A stretch of DNA of 64,000 nt from NCBI GenBank assembly GCA_903892415.1, contig CAITIQ010000291.1, positions 165,022 to 229,021 on the forward strand, read 5' to 3'. The notes beneath the pieces are model-generated. The model did not search any database, was not told where the DNA came from, and saw only the letters and a program-made list of their open reading frames with translations. This document shows, piece by piece, positions 35,242 to 44,069 of the stretch (position 1 is its first letter; the number at the start of each line of letters is the position of its first letter). This DNA is from an uncultured delta proteobacterium (GTDB lineage Bacteria > Myxococcota_A > Polyangia > Polyangiales > Polyangiaceae). Position numbers and translations under genes: made by a program.

Positions 35242-36564
35242 TCACTGATGACCATCGCCCAACACGTTGCTCAGGGTGGGGGCTTTCTGTTCACTTGCAC
35301 CGCCTTCGGCGGAAATGCGGATGACCGCTTGGCCAGTGTACCAGTTGAGTGCGAGATAGTCGTAGTGCAGGCAATGCCGTTGCACCGTCTCTTGAAAGGC
35401 GCGGTACTCGTCCTCGCGCCAGGACGCGTTCGCGATGTACTCGTCGAACACCAGAATCGTTCCTTCTGCAAGCCGTGGCGCAAGCGCATCCAGAACAGTC
35501 TTGGCGCTTGAATACAAATCAGAATCGACGTGAATCAGGCTCGGGGAAGCCGTCTCCTGTCCCAGAAAACGCGGTAGTGTTTCGCTGAACCAGCCCTGGT
35601 GAACGACTACGGAGGGGGGTAAGTCAGGTGGTTTGCCAACCGTTGAGAAGGCAAACTTCGGTAAGCCTTGCCACGCTTCGGGCAAGCCTTCGAACGAATC
35701 GAACGCGTGAAGGTCCTGTTTCAATGACGCAGCGAGCAGCCTTGTGCTGAGCCCATGTCGAACGCCGAACTCTATGCATGGTCCTGGCAAGCTGCGCTGG
35801 CTGCACGCAAAGTGAAGGGTGGCCGAACGACTTGCGAAGCAGTGGAGTGGCCGCGTTACTTTGGCGATGTATGCAACGATTCCACGAAGGCCCGCGGCGA
35901 GTGTTGTTTGCGCCAGAAGTGCCTCGGCCTGCTCCGCAGCACCCTCGAACGCCATTCCGCAGGCCAAAGCGAAGCGAGCGTGCACCCACTCGGGGTCGAG
36001 TTCGACGGCGCGTTCGAGCTCGCTCCTCGAGCGCGCTGGGTCCTCGGAGAACAGCACCTTGTGCAGTACGAAGTGGGCGCCTGCTGCTTCAGGTCGCGTC
36101 TGAGCGCAGCGTTCGGCTTCGCGTCGCGCATCCTGTTGCTGGCCCAGTTCCATCAGCTCATCGGCGAGCGTGAGTCGAGCACCTATCAACTCCGGATCGA
36201 GCTCGAGCGCGCGACGAAGCGCTTGTAGCGCCTGTGTCGCTTCGCCGATCACGAGCAAGCCAAAACCTCGGTCACGATGGGCGCGCGGGTTGTTCCCGCT
36301 GAACTTGGATGCTTGTTCAAACGCCTCAACAGCTGCCCGCGAGTCTCCAAGCAACACGCACAACGAGGCGGTGTTCATCAACGCGTCGAGATTGTCCGGT
36401 CGCTCATCGAGGACACGTTGGTAAAGCTGGAAGGCACGCCCGTAGTGCCCCTTCTTGTGTGCACGAACAGCGTCAGCAAGCTCGGACGAAGAGATGCTCT
36501 CCTCGTAGCGCACCGGGACCTTACGCGCGCCGCGTGTCTTACTCAGACGATGAAGGTGGGACAT
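35242..36564 (-). CDS. TPR protein fused to a TylF/MycF-like O-methyltransferase domain
   Basis: 440 residues from ATG 36564 (ATG 36612 or 36633 possible, the latter overlapping the divergent gene). Residues about 25-235 are TPR-like helical repeats (for example NPRAHRDRGFGLLVIGEATQ). The C-terminal 200 or so form a TylF-type methyltransferase with GPCIEFGVRHGLSTR, HAFDSFEGLPEAW and LIHVDSDLYSSAKTVLDAL, the last carrying metal-binding Asp residues. Such enzymes O-methylate sugars with S-adenosylmethionine. The TPR part probably recruits a protein or glycan-assembly partner. No neighbouring sugar pathway is seen, so the acceptor is unknown. Confidence 0.87.
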   Translation of the reverse strand: MSHLHRLSKTRGARKVPVRYEESISSSELADAVRAHKKGHYGRAFQLYQRVLDERPDNLDALMNTASLCVLLGDSRAAVEAFEQASKFSGNNPRAHRDRGFGLLVIGEATQALQALRRALELDPELIGARLTLADELMELGQQQDARREAERCAQTRPEAAGAHFVLHKVLFSEDPARSRSELERAVELDPEWVHARFALACGMAFEGAAEQAEALLAQTTLAAGLRGIVAYIAKVTRPLHCFASRSATLHFACSQRSLPGPCIEFGVRHGLSTRLLAASLKQDLHAFDSFEGLPEAWQGLPKFAFSTVGKPPDLPPSVVVHQGWFSETLPRFLGQETASPSLIHVDSDLYSSAKTVLDALAPRLAEGTILVFDEYIANASWREDEYRAFQETVQRHCLHYDYLALNWYTGQAVIRISAEGGASEQKAPTLSNVLGDGHQ

Positions 36565-36621
36565 CGTGGCTGACTTAGCAGAGCTTCCATCTCGTGCGGT
36601 CTCGGCTAGCATTTTGAAACG

Positions 36622-38580
36622 ATGCGAATGCAATCTCCGTCTGCGTGGCTGGCTCTACTTCTTTCGTACGGCTGCGGCGATCCGGAGCTGATCAACAATC
36701 CAACGGCTGGTGGTGGCACTGGTGGCGCTGAAGCAGGTGGGGGGGCCGGCGGCGCACCCACTGGAGGTGGCGGCAACGGCTTTCAAGTTGGTGGTGGTGG
36801 CGCGGGGGCGATGGAGGGCGGTGGCGGTGGCGCACCTGAGCCCTACTGCGGAGACGGTGTGAAGGCCGCGGACGAGGCCTGCGATGACGGTAATGCGGTA
36901 TCCGGTGACGGTTGCACCGCGACCTGCGACGCCATTGAGCAAGGTTTTGCCTGCCTGACGCCCGGAACGCCGTGCGTCTCGACGGTGGTATGTGGAGACG
37001 GGTCGATCACGGGTGGCGAAACCTGTGACGATGGCAATGACACCTCCGCGGACGGTTGCTCAGAACTGTGTGAGCTCGAGCCAGGCTGGGTATGCCCTGA
37101 TGCCAACGAGCTCTGTGAAGCAGCGTTGTGCGGAGACGGGCTCGTTGTCGGCCAAGAGCAATGTGAGGACGGAGACGCACCTCCCGCCGGGGGGGACGGC
37201 TGCAGCGATACCTGCCGACTCGAACCAGGCTTCAAATGCGATGTGCCTGGCCAACCCTGTGAACCCACCGTCTGCGGCGACGGTTTGGTGGAGGGCAGCG
37301 AGCAGTGCGACGACATGAACAACGACTTCGGCGATCTGTGTACGCCACTCTTTTGCACCATCGAGCCGAACTGCAGCGCGAGTCCCGCTGCGCCGTGTTC
37401 AACCTCGTGTGGCGATGGCATTCGGCTGCCGGGAGGGACGGAAGAATGTGAGGACGGCAACACAGTCGCTGGAGACGGCTGCTCTCCAACCTGCACGATT
37501 GAGCCTGGCTATCAGTGCGCCCCCTCACTCGTGACTCCAACTGAGTTAGTGCTGCCGATCGTGTTGCGCGACTTTCAAATCGCTCACCCCGACTTCCAAT
37601 ACGTGACCGGTAACGATCTTGGAATCGTTGCGACGCAGCTCGGCGTTGACGGCAAGCCGGTATACGCCAACGCGGCAGGGACTACGCCAACCACTACGGG
37701 CGCTGCCAACTTCAACCAGTGGTATCGAGACGTTGCTGGCGTCAACATCCCGGTGCTGCAAACCATTGCACTAACGCAACTGCCAGGGGGCGCTTACCAA
37801 TTCAATGACAGTACCTTCTTCCCGCTCAATGGACTGGGCTTCGGAAATGAAGGCAATGCGAACAACTTCCACTTCACTAGCGAGGTTCGCTACTGGTTTG
37901 AGTACAAAGGCAACGAGACCCTCAACTTTACCGGCGACGATGACGTGTGGGTGTTCATCAACAAGACGCTCGCGGTCAACCTCGGCGGTGTACACGGCGC
38001 TCTGTCAGGCAGCGTCAACCTGGCCGCGAGCGCGGGTGCTCTGAATCTCAGCGTTGGAAACGTCTACGAGATTGTGGTGTTCCAAGCTGAACGGCACACC
38101 ACCCAATCGAACTACCAGCTGACGCTCGGCAACTTCCAGAACGGCAAGACGATCTGCGAGAGCGTATGCGGTGACGGCATCAAGACCCCGGATGAGGCGT
38201 GTGATGACGGCATCAACGACGGGCTCTACGGCAACTGCACCGCCGACTGCAAGCGAGGGCCACGCTGCGGAGACGGCGAGCTTCAGGCGCAATTCGAGGA
38301 GTGCGACGACGGTCAGAACATTACGCCCTACGACGGATGCGCTCCAGGCTGTCAGCTGGGGGCATTTTGCGGTGACGGTAATGTGGACAGCTTATTCGGC
38401 GAACAGTGTGACGACGGCCAAAATGATGGGGGCTACGCTGAATGCGCAACGGGGTGCGTGCTTGGCCCACGTTGCGGTGACGGTTCACTCCAAGCGGATC
38501 AAGGGGAGGAGTGTGATGACGGCAACGGCAATGATTCAGATTCCTGCGGAAACGACTGCAAGAACAACATTGCTCGTTAG
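36622..38580 (+). CDS. DUF4215 Cys-rich repeat lipoprotein with fibro-slime (PA14-like) domain
   Basis: 652 residues. A short hydrophobic signal ends SYGC (Cys18), then a very Gly-rich linker (29-73). About five DUF4215 repeats follow (CGDG, CDDGN, DGCSxxC patterns, roughly 76-310), a fibro-slime domain of about 190 residues (about 312-510) with FTGDDDVWVFINKTLAVNLG, and about four further repeats to the end. Fibro-slime domains were named from Fibrobacter slime proteins and are PA14-related, with carbohydrate-binding potential. It is expected on the cell surface or secreted, perhaps in adhesion or matrix. The strong ATG context is 36622; it diverges from the methyltransferase gene. Confidence 0.9.
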   Translation: MRMQSPSAWLALLLSYGCGDPELINNPTAGGGTGGAEAGGGAGGAPTGGGGNGFQVGGGGAGAMEGGGGGAPEPYCGDGVKAADEACDDGNAVSGDGCTATCDAIEQGFACLTPGTPCVSTVVCGDGSITGGETCDDGNDTSADGCSELCELEPGWVCPDANELCEAALCGDGLVVGQEQCEDGDAPPAGGDGCSDTCRLEPGFKCDVPGQPCEPTVCGDGLVEGSEQCDDMNNDFGDLCTPLFCTIEPNCSASPAAPCSTSCGDGIRLPGGTEECEDGNTVAGDGCSPTCTIEPGYQCAPSLVTPTELVLPIVLRDFQIAHPDFQYVTGNDLGIVATQLGVDGKPVYANAAGTTPTTTGAANFNQWYRDVAGVNIPVLQTIALTQLPGGAYQFNDSTFFPLNGLGFGNEGNANNFHFTSEVRYWFEYKGNETLNFTGDDDVWVFINKTLAVNLGGVHGALSGSVNLAASAGALNLSVGNVYEIVVFQAERHTTQSNYQLTLGNFQNGKTICESVCGDGIKTPDEACDDGINDGLYGNCTADCKRGPRCGDGELQAQFEECDDGQNITPYDGCAPGCQLGAFCGDGNVDSLFGEQCDDGQNDGGYAECATGCVLGPRCGDGSLQADQGEECDDGNGNDSDSCGNDCKNNIAR

Positions 38581-38653
38581 CCGAAAGTTTGCTCCGGCCA
38601 CGCTTCACTGATTCAATGGTGAAGCTTCGCGCTTCAGGATTTTTGGAGGAACC

Positions 38654-39316
38654 ATGTCTCGCTCAGGTCTTTTGCGCTATTTCGTTCCGGCTGCCCTTGT
38701 TGCCTGCGCTGCGCTCTCGTTTTCTGCCGCGGGCTGTGTCGAGGCCGAGGGACGGTTCTACGTCGACCGAACCTGCATCAAGACGATTGCGGGTTTGGAG
38801 TGCCTAGACGAGTTCCTTTCCACCATCTCAGTCGATTACGTCCGTTGCGGTGACTTCTCGTTCGGCTGTGGCGCTGCAGCTGACCAGCTTCTCGCATGTG
38901 AGGTGGTCAAGGATGGCAGTAAGCCAGCAGTCTTTTGCAACGATGGTCTCACAGTCGGTGTGGTGCTGATCAACGCAATGGACATTTCACTTGAGGATCC
39001 TGGGAATTTTAACAACGTAGAAACCGGAAAAATCCTCGTGTCGGGCTACGATGTTCGACTGGATAACGGGGTTTCGGAACGCACCTTCATCTACAACGCC
39101 GCGGCCAGTGTCTCACCTGGAGGGAATAGCGAAACTAGTCTTTCCGTGCAGCTTGTGCCGCTTGGTGACGACGGTCAGGAGGTACTGCAAGAGGCTGCTG
39201 ACTCTGGGATCACCGCCGGTTTTGCGGGCGTGAGGGTCTACGGACGAACTAGCGGGGGTATTGACGTGGAAACCCCAGAGTTTTTCATACCGGTGACCTT
39301 CGCTCCTCTCTTGTAG
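38654..39316 (+). CDS. Lipoprotein of unknown function
   Basis: 220 residues preceded by GGAGGA (38645-38650). A signal peptide with lipobox-like end SAAGC (Cys28) is followed by a beta-rich domain with cysteine pairs near the N-terminus (CIKT, CLDE, CGDFSFGCG) and alternating hydrophobic strands, ending FFIPVTFAPLL. Its position 73 bases after the DUF4215 protein, on the same strand and before a strong terminator, suggests co-transcription. No family recognised. It may act with the fibro-slime protein at the surface. Confidence 0.82.
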   Translation: MSRSGLLRYFVPAALVACAALSFSAAGCVEAEGRFYVDRTCIKTIAGLECLDEFLSTISVDYVRCGDFSFGCGAAADQLLACEVVKDGSKPAVFCNDGLTVGVVLINAMDISLEDPGNFNNVETGKILVSGYDVRLDNGVSERTFIYNAAASVSPGGNSETSLSVQLVPLGDDGQEVLQEAADSGITAGFAGVRVYGRTSGGIDVETPEFFIPVTFAPLL

Positions 39317-39338
39317 GACGCCGGAGAACCGGTTGGAG

Positions 39339-39356
39339 GCCCCGCAATTGCGGGGC
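39339..39356. terminator. Intrinsic terminator (palindromic hairpin)
   Basis: A perfect 18-base palindrome GCCCCGCAATTGCGGGGC followed by TTTC, 22 bases after the lipoprotein stop. It isolates the upstream genes from the complex I operon. Confidence 0.75.
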
Positions 39357-39378
39357 TTTCGCCGTTTGTAGGCCCACA

Positions 39379-39407
39379 TTGACTTGCGCGAGCGCTGGGG
39401 CTACATG
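39379..39407 (+). promoter_or_regulatory. Candidate sigma70-type promoter of the nuo operon
   Basis: TTGACT (39379-39384), 17 bases, then TACATG (39402-39407). The -35 matches five of six consensus bases, the -10 only three. It is placed between the terminator and nuoA, whose start is preceded by AGGAAG. Confidence 0.3.
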
Positions 39408-39479
39408 CTGATGCCCGGTTTCTAGCGAATTTTTGGGTATTGTCCCCGTTCAGCGCCCTTCTTCCACCAGGAAGCACGC

Positions 39480-39839
39480 ATGGCAACTTACCTACCGTTA
39501 CTTTTGTTGTTCCTGATCGCGGCGCTCATTGTTGCCGGGATGTTTACTGCCACGTCTTTGCTCGGCCCCAAGAATCCCCCCTCGGCCGAAAAGATGGAGC
39601 CGTTTGAGTGCGGCAGCGAAAGCGATGGTGCGCGCCACGTGAAGCTGTCGGTCAAGTTCTACATGACGGCGATTCTTTTCGTCGTGCTCGACGTCGAGGT
39701 GGTGTTGCTCTACCCGTGGGCCGTCACGGTCCGTGAGTCGGGGTGGAGCGGCCTCTTCACGATGGCGCCCTTCCTACTACTGTTGGTGGTTGGGCTAGTT
39801 TACGAGTGGAAAAAAGGCGCCATGGAGTGGGAGCGGTGA
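39480..39839 (+). CDS. nuoA: NADH-quinone oxidoreductase subunit A
   Basis: 119 residues with three transmembrane helices (about 5-28, 62-84, 92-110) and the conserved loop PFECGSES (about 41-48), where the cysteine of the quinone-site loop is present. It is a membrane subunit of complex I near the quinone cavity. AGGAAG lies six bases upstream of ATG. The stop overlaps the nuoB start as GTGA. First gene of the A-B-C-D-G-H-I series. Confidence 0.95.
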   Translation: MATYLPLLLLFLIAALIVAGMFTATSLLGPKNPPSAEKMEPFECGSESDGARHVKLSVKFYMTAILFVVLDVEVVLLYPWAVTVRESGWSGLFTMAPFLLLLVVGLVYEWKKGAMEWER

Positions 39840-40417
39840 GCGAAACACGCGTTATCGAGGGTTCTGAGAGCGGATTTGCCACGACGAAGTTCGAGGCGTT
39901 GCTGCATTGGGCGCAGAAATACTCGCTGTTCCAATACCCCTTCGTCACGGCTTGCTGTGGCATGGAGTTCATGTCGATGGCGAGTCCTCGCTTCGACATG
40001 GCTCGTTTCGGTGCGGAGGCGCCTCGCTTCTCACCGCGACAAGCCGATCTATTGTGGGTAGTTGGCACAATCAGTCAGCGTCAGGCTCCCGCTCTTCGCC
40101 GCATTTACGAACAAATGGCCGACCCAAAGTGGGTTCTAGCCTTTGGAACGTGCGCTTCGTGCGGCGGCTTCTACGACAACTACACAACCGTGGCCGGCAT
40201 CGACTTGGTGATCCCTTGCGACGTCTACGTGCCCGGTTGCCCGCCTCGCCCCGAGGCTGTTCTTGACGGACTTTTGCTCCTTCAGGACAAGATTGCCTCT
40301 GGCAATCGAACGCCGGCAATCGTGAAGCCCCGAACCGATCCGGTGCCAGCTGCGAAGGAGCTGATCTCCAAGGATCGGCTTCGCTTGGGTCCGGCCGGCG
40401 AGAAGCGGGGCGGCTGA
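39836..40417 (+). CDS. nuoB: NADH-quinone oxidoreductase subunit B
   Basis: 193 residues from GTG 39836, overlapping nuoA. The N2 cluster ligands are Cys40, Cys41 (ACCGMEF), Cys106 (FGTCASCGG) and Cys135 (PGCPPRPE), a complete set. It carries the terminal [4Fe-4S] cluster that reduces quinone in complex I. An earlier open extension in the nuoA region was rejected because it has no homology. Confidence 0.95.
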   Translation: MSETRVIEGSESGFATTKFEALLHWAQKYSLFQYPFVTACCGMEFMSMASPRFDMARFGAEAPRFSPRQADLLWVVGTISQRQAPALRRIYEQMADPKWVLAFGTCASCGGFYDNYTTVAGIDLVIPCDVYVPGCPPRPEAVLDGLLLLQDKIASGNRTPAIVKPRTDPVPAAKELISKDRLRLGPAGEKRGG

Positions 40418-40477
40418 GTCGGAAAACAGCTGTGCCTCGCGGTCGCGCGAGGACTTCAGCCTCTGCAGGTTGATCCA

Positions 40478-41134
40478 ATGAGCCAACAAGTTCTTGAAGT
40501 ACTCAAGCAGCGCTTCGGCAGCGCGATTGTCGAAACCCACAGCCTGTTCGGAGATGACACGGCTGTCGTCGAAGCCGAACGCTGGTTCGAGATAAGTCGG
40601 TTCCTCAAGACTGACTCGCGCACAGCAATGAACATGTTCATTGATCTAACGTGCGTGGACTACCCCGACCGAGAGCAGCGCTTCGAGGTCGTCATGCACT
40701 TGCGTAGTCTCGAGCGTGGACATCGCGTTCGGCTCAAGGCCCGCGTCGGAGACATGGATGGGGATGGTGCGGAGATCGACAGCATCACGCCGGTTTGGCA
40801 AGGGGCGAACTGGTTCGAGCGTGAGGCGTTCGACATGTTTGGGGTCGTCTTCCGGGGCCACCCGAAGTTGCGGCGCATCCTCATGTACCCCGAGTTCAAG
40901 GGGCACCCTCTCCGCAAGGACTACCCCGCGAACAAGATTCAACCATTGGTAGAGTTTCGCGACGTACCCGAGAAGCAGTTCCCCTTCCACCCTGACGAGG
41001 GCATGAGCTTCGGGCGGCAAACCCATGAGTTTCATCGCGACGACCCTCTGATGGTGGAAGCGCGACGTGCCGAAGAGCAGGCTGCGCAAGAAAAGCCCAA
41101 AAAGTCCCTATCGAAAGCCGAAGGAAAGAACTGA
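40478..41134 (+). CDS. nuoC: NADH-quinone oxidoreductase subunit C
   Basis: 218 residues. The family block WFEREAFDMFGVVFRGHP (about 108-125) and the RILMYPEFKGHPLRKDYP segment (about 129-146) identify the 30-kDa subunit of the complex I peripheral arm. The C-terminal 60 residues are charged and less conserved. Follows nuoB by 60 bases and its stop shares a base with the nuoD start (TGATG). Confidence 0.95.
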   Translation: MSQQVLEVLKQRFGSAIVETHSLFGDDTAVVEAERWFEISRFLKTDSRTAMNMFIDLTCVDYPDREQRFEVVMHLRSLERGHRVRLKARVGDMDGDGAEIDSITPVWQGANWFEREAFDMFGVVFRGHPKLRRILMYPEFKGHPLRKDYPANKIQPLVEFRDVPEKQFPFHPDEGMSFGRQTHEFHRDDPLMVEARRAEEQAAQEKPKKSLSKAEGKN

Positions 41135-42348
41135 TGGAGCCGCTCGACCAAGATCTCGAGGAAGGTGAACTCGAGCTTCCTGCTGAGCCGATGAAGCTCA
41201 ACATGGGCCCCAGCCACCCTGCGATGCACGGCACCGTTCGCATTGTCGTTCAGCTCTCAGGCGAGACGATCACCGATGCCGACGTCCAGATTGGCTACCT
41301 CCACCGCGGCTTCGAGAAGATGTGTGAGCGCGGCACTTGGAATCAGATTTACCCCTACGTTGATCGGCTCAATTACGTCTCGCCGATGTTGAACAACGTT
41401 GGGTTCTCCCTGGCCGTTGAGAAAATGCTCGGCATCACGGTGCCGGAACGTTGTCAGTACTACCGCGTCGCGTTGGGAGAGCTAGCGCGCGTCTGTGACC
41501 ATCTTACCTGCAACGGCGCGATGGCGATGGAACTCGGCGCTTTCACTCCGTTCCTTTGGAACGTCCGCGCGCGCGAGATGCTGTGGGATATCTTCGAGGA
41601 GGAAACAGGCGCTCGGGTTACGCATAGCTTCGGGCGGGTTGGCGGCATGGCCAAGCCTCCGACGCGGGATTTCAAAGCCGCTGTGCGCGCGTCGCTAGAG
41701 CAGGTCCTCGTCGTCGTGGCCGAGTCTGAGAAGCTGCTGCTGAAGAACCGTATCTTCCTCGACCGTCTCGAGAACGTCGGCCGCATATCCAAGGAAGACG
41801 CTCTCGAACTCGGTTGGTCAGGGCCCTGCCTGCGTTCGACAGGCGTCTCTTACGACGTGCGCCGTGCCCACCCCTACCTCGTCTACGATCGCATGGAGTT
41901 TGACGTCCCGGTTGGAACGACAGGCGACAACTATGATCGCTTTATGTGTCGCCAAGAAGAGATGCGACAGAGCGCTAGGATCATTCGGCAGTGTCTCGAT
42001 CAGATGCCGGATGAGGGCCCGATCAATGTCGAGGACCCCCGCATCACGCTCCCCGAGAAGTCGGACGTCTACAACACGATTGAAGCAACCATTCAGCACT
42101 TCAAAATCATTATGGAGGGCATCAAGGTGCCGGCCGGTGAAGTGTATTCATATACCGAGGCCGGTAACGGTGAGCTTGGCTTCTATCTCGTGAGCGATGG
42201 CAGCGGCACCCCGTACCGCGTGCGCATCCGTCCGCCCTGTTTCGCCATTACCCAAGGCCTCGAGAAGTTGATCGTTGGCGCCATGATTCCGGACGTCGTA
42301 CCCACTTTTGGTTCGATGAACATGATTGGTGGAGAGTGCGATCACTGA
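41134..42348 (+). CDS. nuoD: NADH-quinone oxidoreductase subunit D
   Basis: 404 residues, of usual length. GPSHPAMHGT (about 25-34) contains the quinone-site His, and the protein ends in GSMNMIGGECDH as typical for the 49-kDa subunit. It forms the quinone-binding cavity with NuoB. The following 80-base gap, where nuoE and nuoF often stand, has no ORF; it holds only a weak inverted repeat (ATTCAC/GTGAAT around a GCAGC/GCTGC pair). Confidence 0.96.
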   Translation: MEPLDQDLEEGELELPAEPMKLNMGPSHPAMHGTVRIVVQLSGETITDADVQIGYLHRGFEKMCERGTWNQIYPYVDRLNYVSPMLNNVGFSLAVEKMLGITVPERCQYYRVALGELARVCDHLTCNGAMAMELGAFTPFLWNVRAREMLWDIFEEETGARVTHSFGRVGGMAKPPTRDFKAAVRASLEQVLVVVAESEKLLLKNRIFLDRLENVGRISKEDALELGWSGPCLRSTGVSYDVRRAHPYLVYDRMEFDVPVGTTGDNYDRFMCRQEEMRQSARIIRQCLDQMPDEGPINVEDPRITLPEKSDVYNTIEATIQHFKIIMEGIKVPAGEVYSYTEAGNGELGFYLVSDGSGTPYRVRIRPPCFAITQGLEKLIVGAMIPDVVPTFGSMNMIGGECDH

Positions 42349-42428
42349 GCGCGACCGGTTCTGTCTGTTGATTCACTTGGTCACGTGCATTCGAGCAGCT
42401 GCGGCTGCGTGAATTGGGAATTCTGAAC

Positions 42429-44069
42429 ATGAGCACGACAACGCCCTCGGCAGCCGAGCAGCCCAAGCCCCCGAACATCATCAAACTCGACGGTCGCGAG
42501 ATTCCGTTTGAGCCCGGGGACACCATCATTCGCGCAGCTCATCGAGCGGGCATCGACATCCCGCATTACTGCTGGCACCCGGGGCTCAGCGTCGCCGCGA
42601 ACTGTCGCATGTGTCTCGTAGAGCTTCCTCCGCCCAAGGGCAGACCAGCCATGCGCCTCGACGTCCTCAAGTGGGACGCGACGTCGAAGCAGTACGTCCA
42701 GGACAACAAGCCGAAACTACAACCGGCCTGCCAGCAGACCTGTGCACCAGGCATGGAGGTTCTCAGCGAGTCGAGCGCTCATGTGACCGAGGCGCGAGCG
42801 GCGGTCCAGGAGCTCCTCCTACTGAACCACCCAGTCGATTGCCCGATCTGCGACCAAGCTGGTGAGTGCCGACTGCAAGACTACTGGCTGCAGCATCAGC
42901 GGACCGGCAAGCGCATGCACCAAGAAGTCGTGCACAAGCCCAAGGCTGTCGATTTTGGACCGACCATCGTTTACGACGCCGAGCGGTGCATCATCTGCAC
43001 GCGCTGTGTTCGTTTCTCGGAGGAGGTCGCCAAAGACCCGGTCCTGAGCGTGCGCGAGCGCGGCAACCTGAATGAGATCATGGTCGCTCCAGGGCGCCAG
43101 CTCGATCACGACTACACCTTGATGACCGAGCACGTTTGCCCCGTCGGTGCCCTTACCTCGAAGGACTTCCGTTTCAAGGCTCGGGTTTGGTTCCTGCGGA
43201 GTGCGCGCACCGTTTGCCAAGGCTGCTCGACAGGGTGTAACGCCTATCTCGACTTTGATCCGCGAACCAACACACCGCATCGCCATCGCCCCCGCGAAAA
43301 CGCGGAGGTGAACAAATACTGGATGTGCGACGAAGGCATGCTTTCGTACCGGGACGCGGTTGACGGGCGCGCCAAGAACGCGCTGGTTGGCGGCAGTGTC
43401 AAGCCGGTTGAAGAGGCGGTCGCTGCGGCCAAAGACCTGCTCAAGGGCGCACTTGGCAAATCCGACAAGGTGGCGATTGTGCTCTCCGCGCAGCACAGCC
43501 TCGAGGACAACTGGGCGCTTTATACGCTGGGCCGAACGTTCCTTGGCGTTGAGCGCTTCTTCGTCACGGGTAAGCCGTTGGGCCGCGCCGACGACATCCT
43601 GATGTCGGCCGACAAGAACCCGAACACAAAGGGCGTGCTGAAGTTGTGTGAGGCTGCGGCTCCGCGTCCGCTCCAAGATCTAATCCAGAGCGAAGATAAA
43701 TTTGAGTACGTGATTGCGCTTGGCGCACACGTCGAGGTCGATGACGCAGAGCTGAGAGCCGCCCTGCGCGGCAAGAAGGTCGTCTCGATCGCCACGCACA
43801 CGGGGCCGCTGACAGAGAGCGCCAAGGTCGTGCTTCCAGCGGCTGCTTGGGCGGAAGTGGACTCCACCTGGGTTAACAAGCAAGGCCGCACCCAATCCAG
43901 TGAGCGTGCGTTGGTGGCCCTCGGAGACGCGGAGCCAGGCTGGCTGCTGATTGGCAAACTCGGGAAAGCACTTGGCTTGGCCACGAATTGGCGGAAGCTA
44001 AGCGAGGTTCGCAAGGCCATGGTGGGCGCTCCCGCTTCTTCAGTTAAAGAACCCGAGGTGCGGCCGTGA
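42429..44069 (+). CDS. nuoG: NADH-quinone oxidoreductase subunit G (short form)
   Basis: 546 residues from ATG 42429. An N-terminal [2Fe-2S] domain has Cys48, Cys59, Cys62. The HxxxC-type N5 site is His134, Cys138, Cys141, Cys147. The N4 site is Cys187, Cys190, Cys193, Cys237. An N7-like site is Cys263, Cys266, Cys270, Cys300. The C-terminal molybdopterin-oxidoreductase-like part is much shorter than in typical NuoG (about 700-900 residues). It passes electrons from the NADH-oxidising module to NuoI/NuoB. Its stop overlaps nuoH as GTGA. Confidence 0.93.
   Translation: MSTTTPSAAEQPKPPNIIKLDGREIPFEPGDTIIRAAHRAGIDIPHYCWHPGLSVAANCRMCLVELPPPKGRPAMRLDVLKWDATSKQYVQDNKPKLQPACQQTCAPGMEVLSESSAHVTEARAAVQELLLLNHPVDCPICDQAGECRLQDYWLQHQRTGKRMHQEVVHKPKAVDFGPTIVYDAERCIICTRCVRFSEEVAKDPVLSVRERGNLNEIMVAPGRQLDHDYTLMTEHVCPVGALTSKDFRFKARVWFLRSARTVCQGCSTGCNAYLDFDPRTNTPHRHRPRENAEVNKYWMCDEGMLSYRDAVDGRAKNALVGGSVKPVEEAVAAAKDLLKGALGKSDKVAIVLSAQHSLEDNWALYTLGRTFLGVERFFVTGKPLGRADDILMSADKNPNTKGVLKLCEAAAPRPLQDLIQSEDKFEYVIALGAHVEVDDAELRAALRGKKVVSIATHTGPLTESAKVVLPAAAWAEVDSTWVNKQGRTQSSERALVALGDAEPGWLLIGKLGKALGLATNWRKLSEVRKAMVGAPASSVKEPEVRP

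Noticed and set aside
42819..43676. Minus-strand ORF of 285 codons opposite nuoG
   Set aside because: Antisense shadow of conserved iron-sulfur coding sequence; no homology visible.
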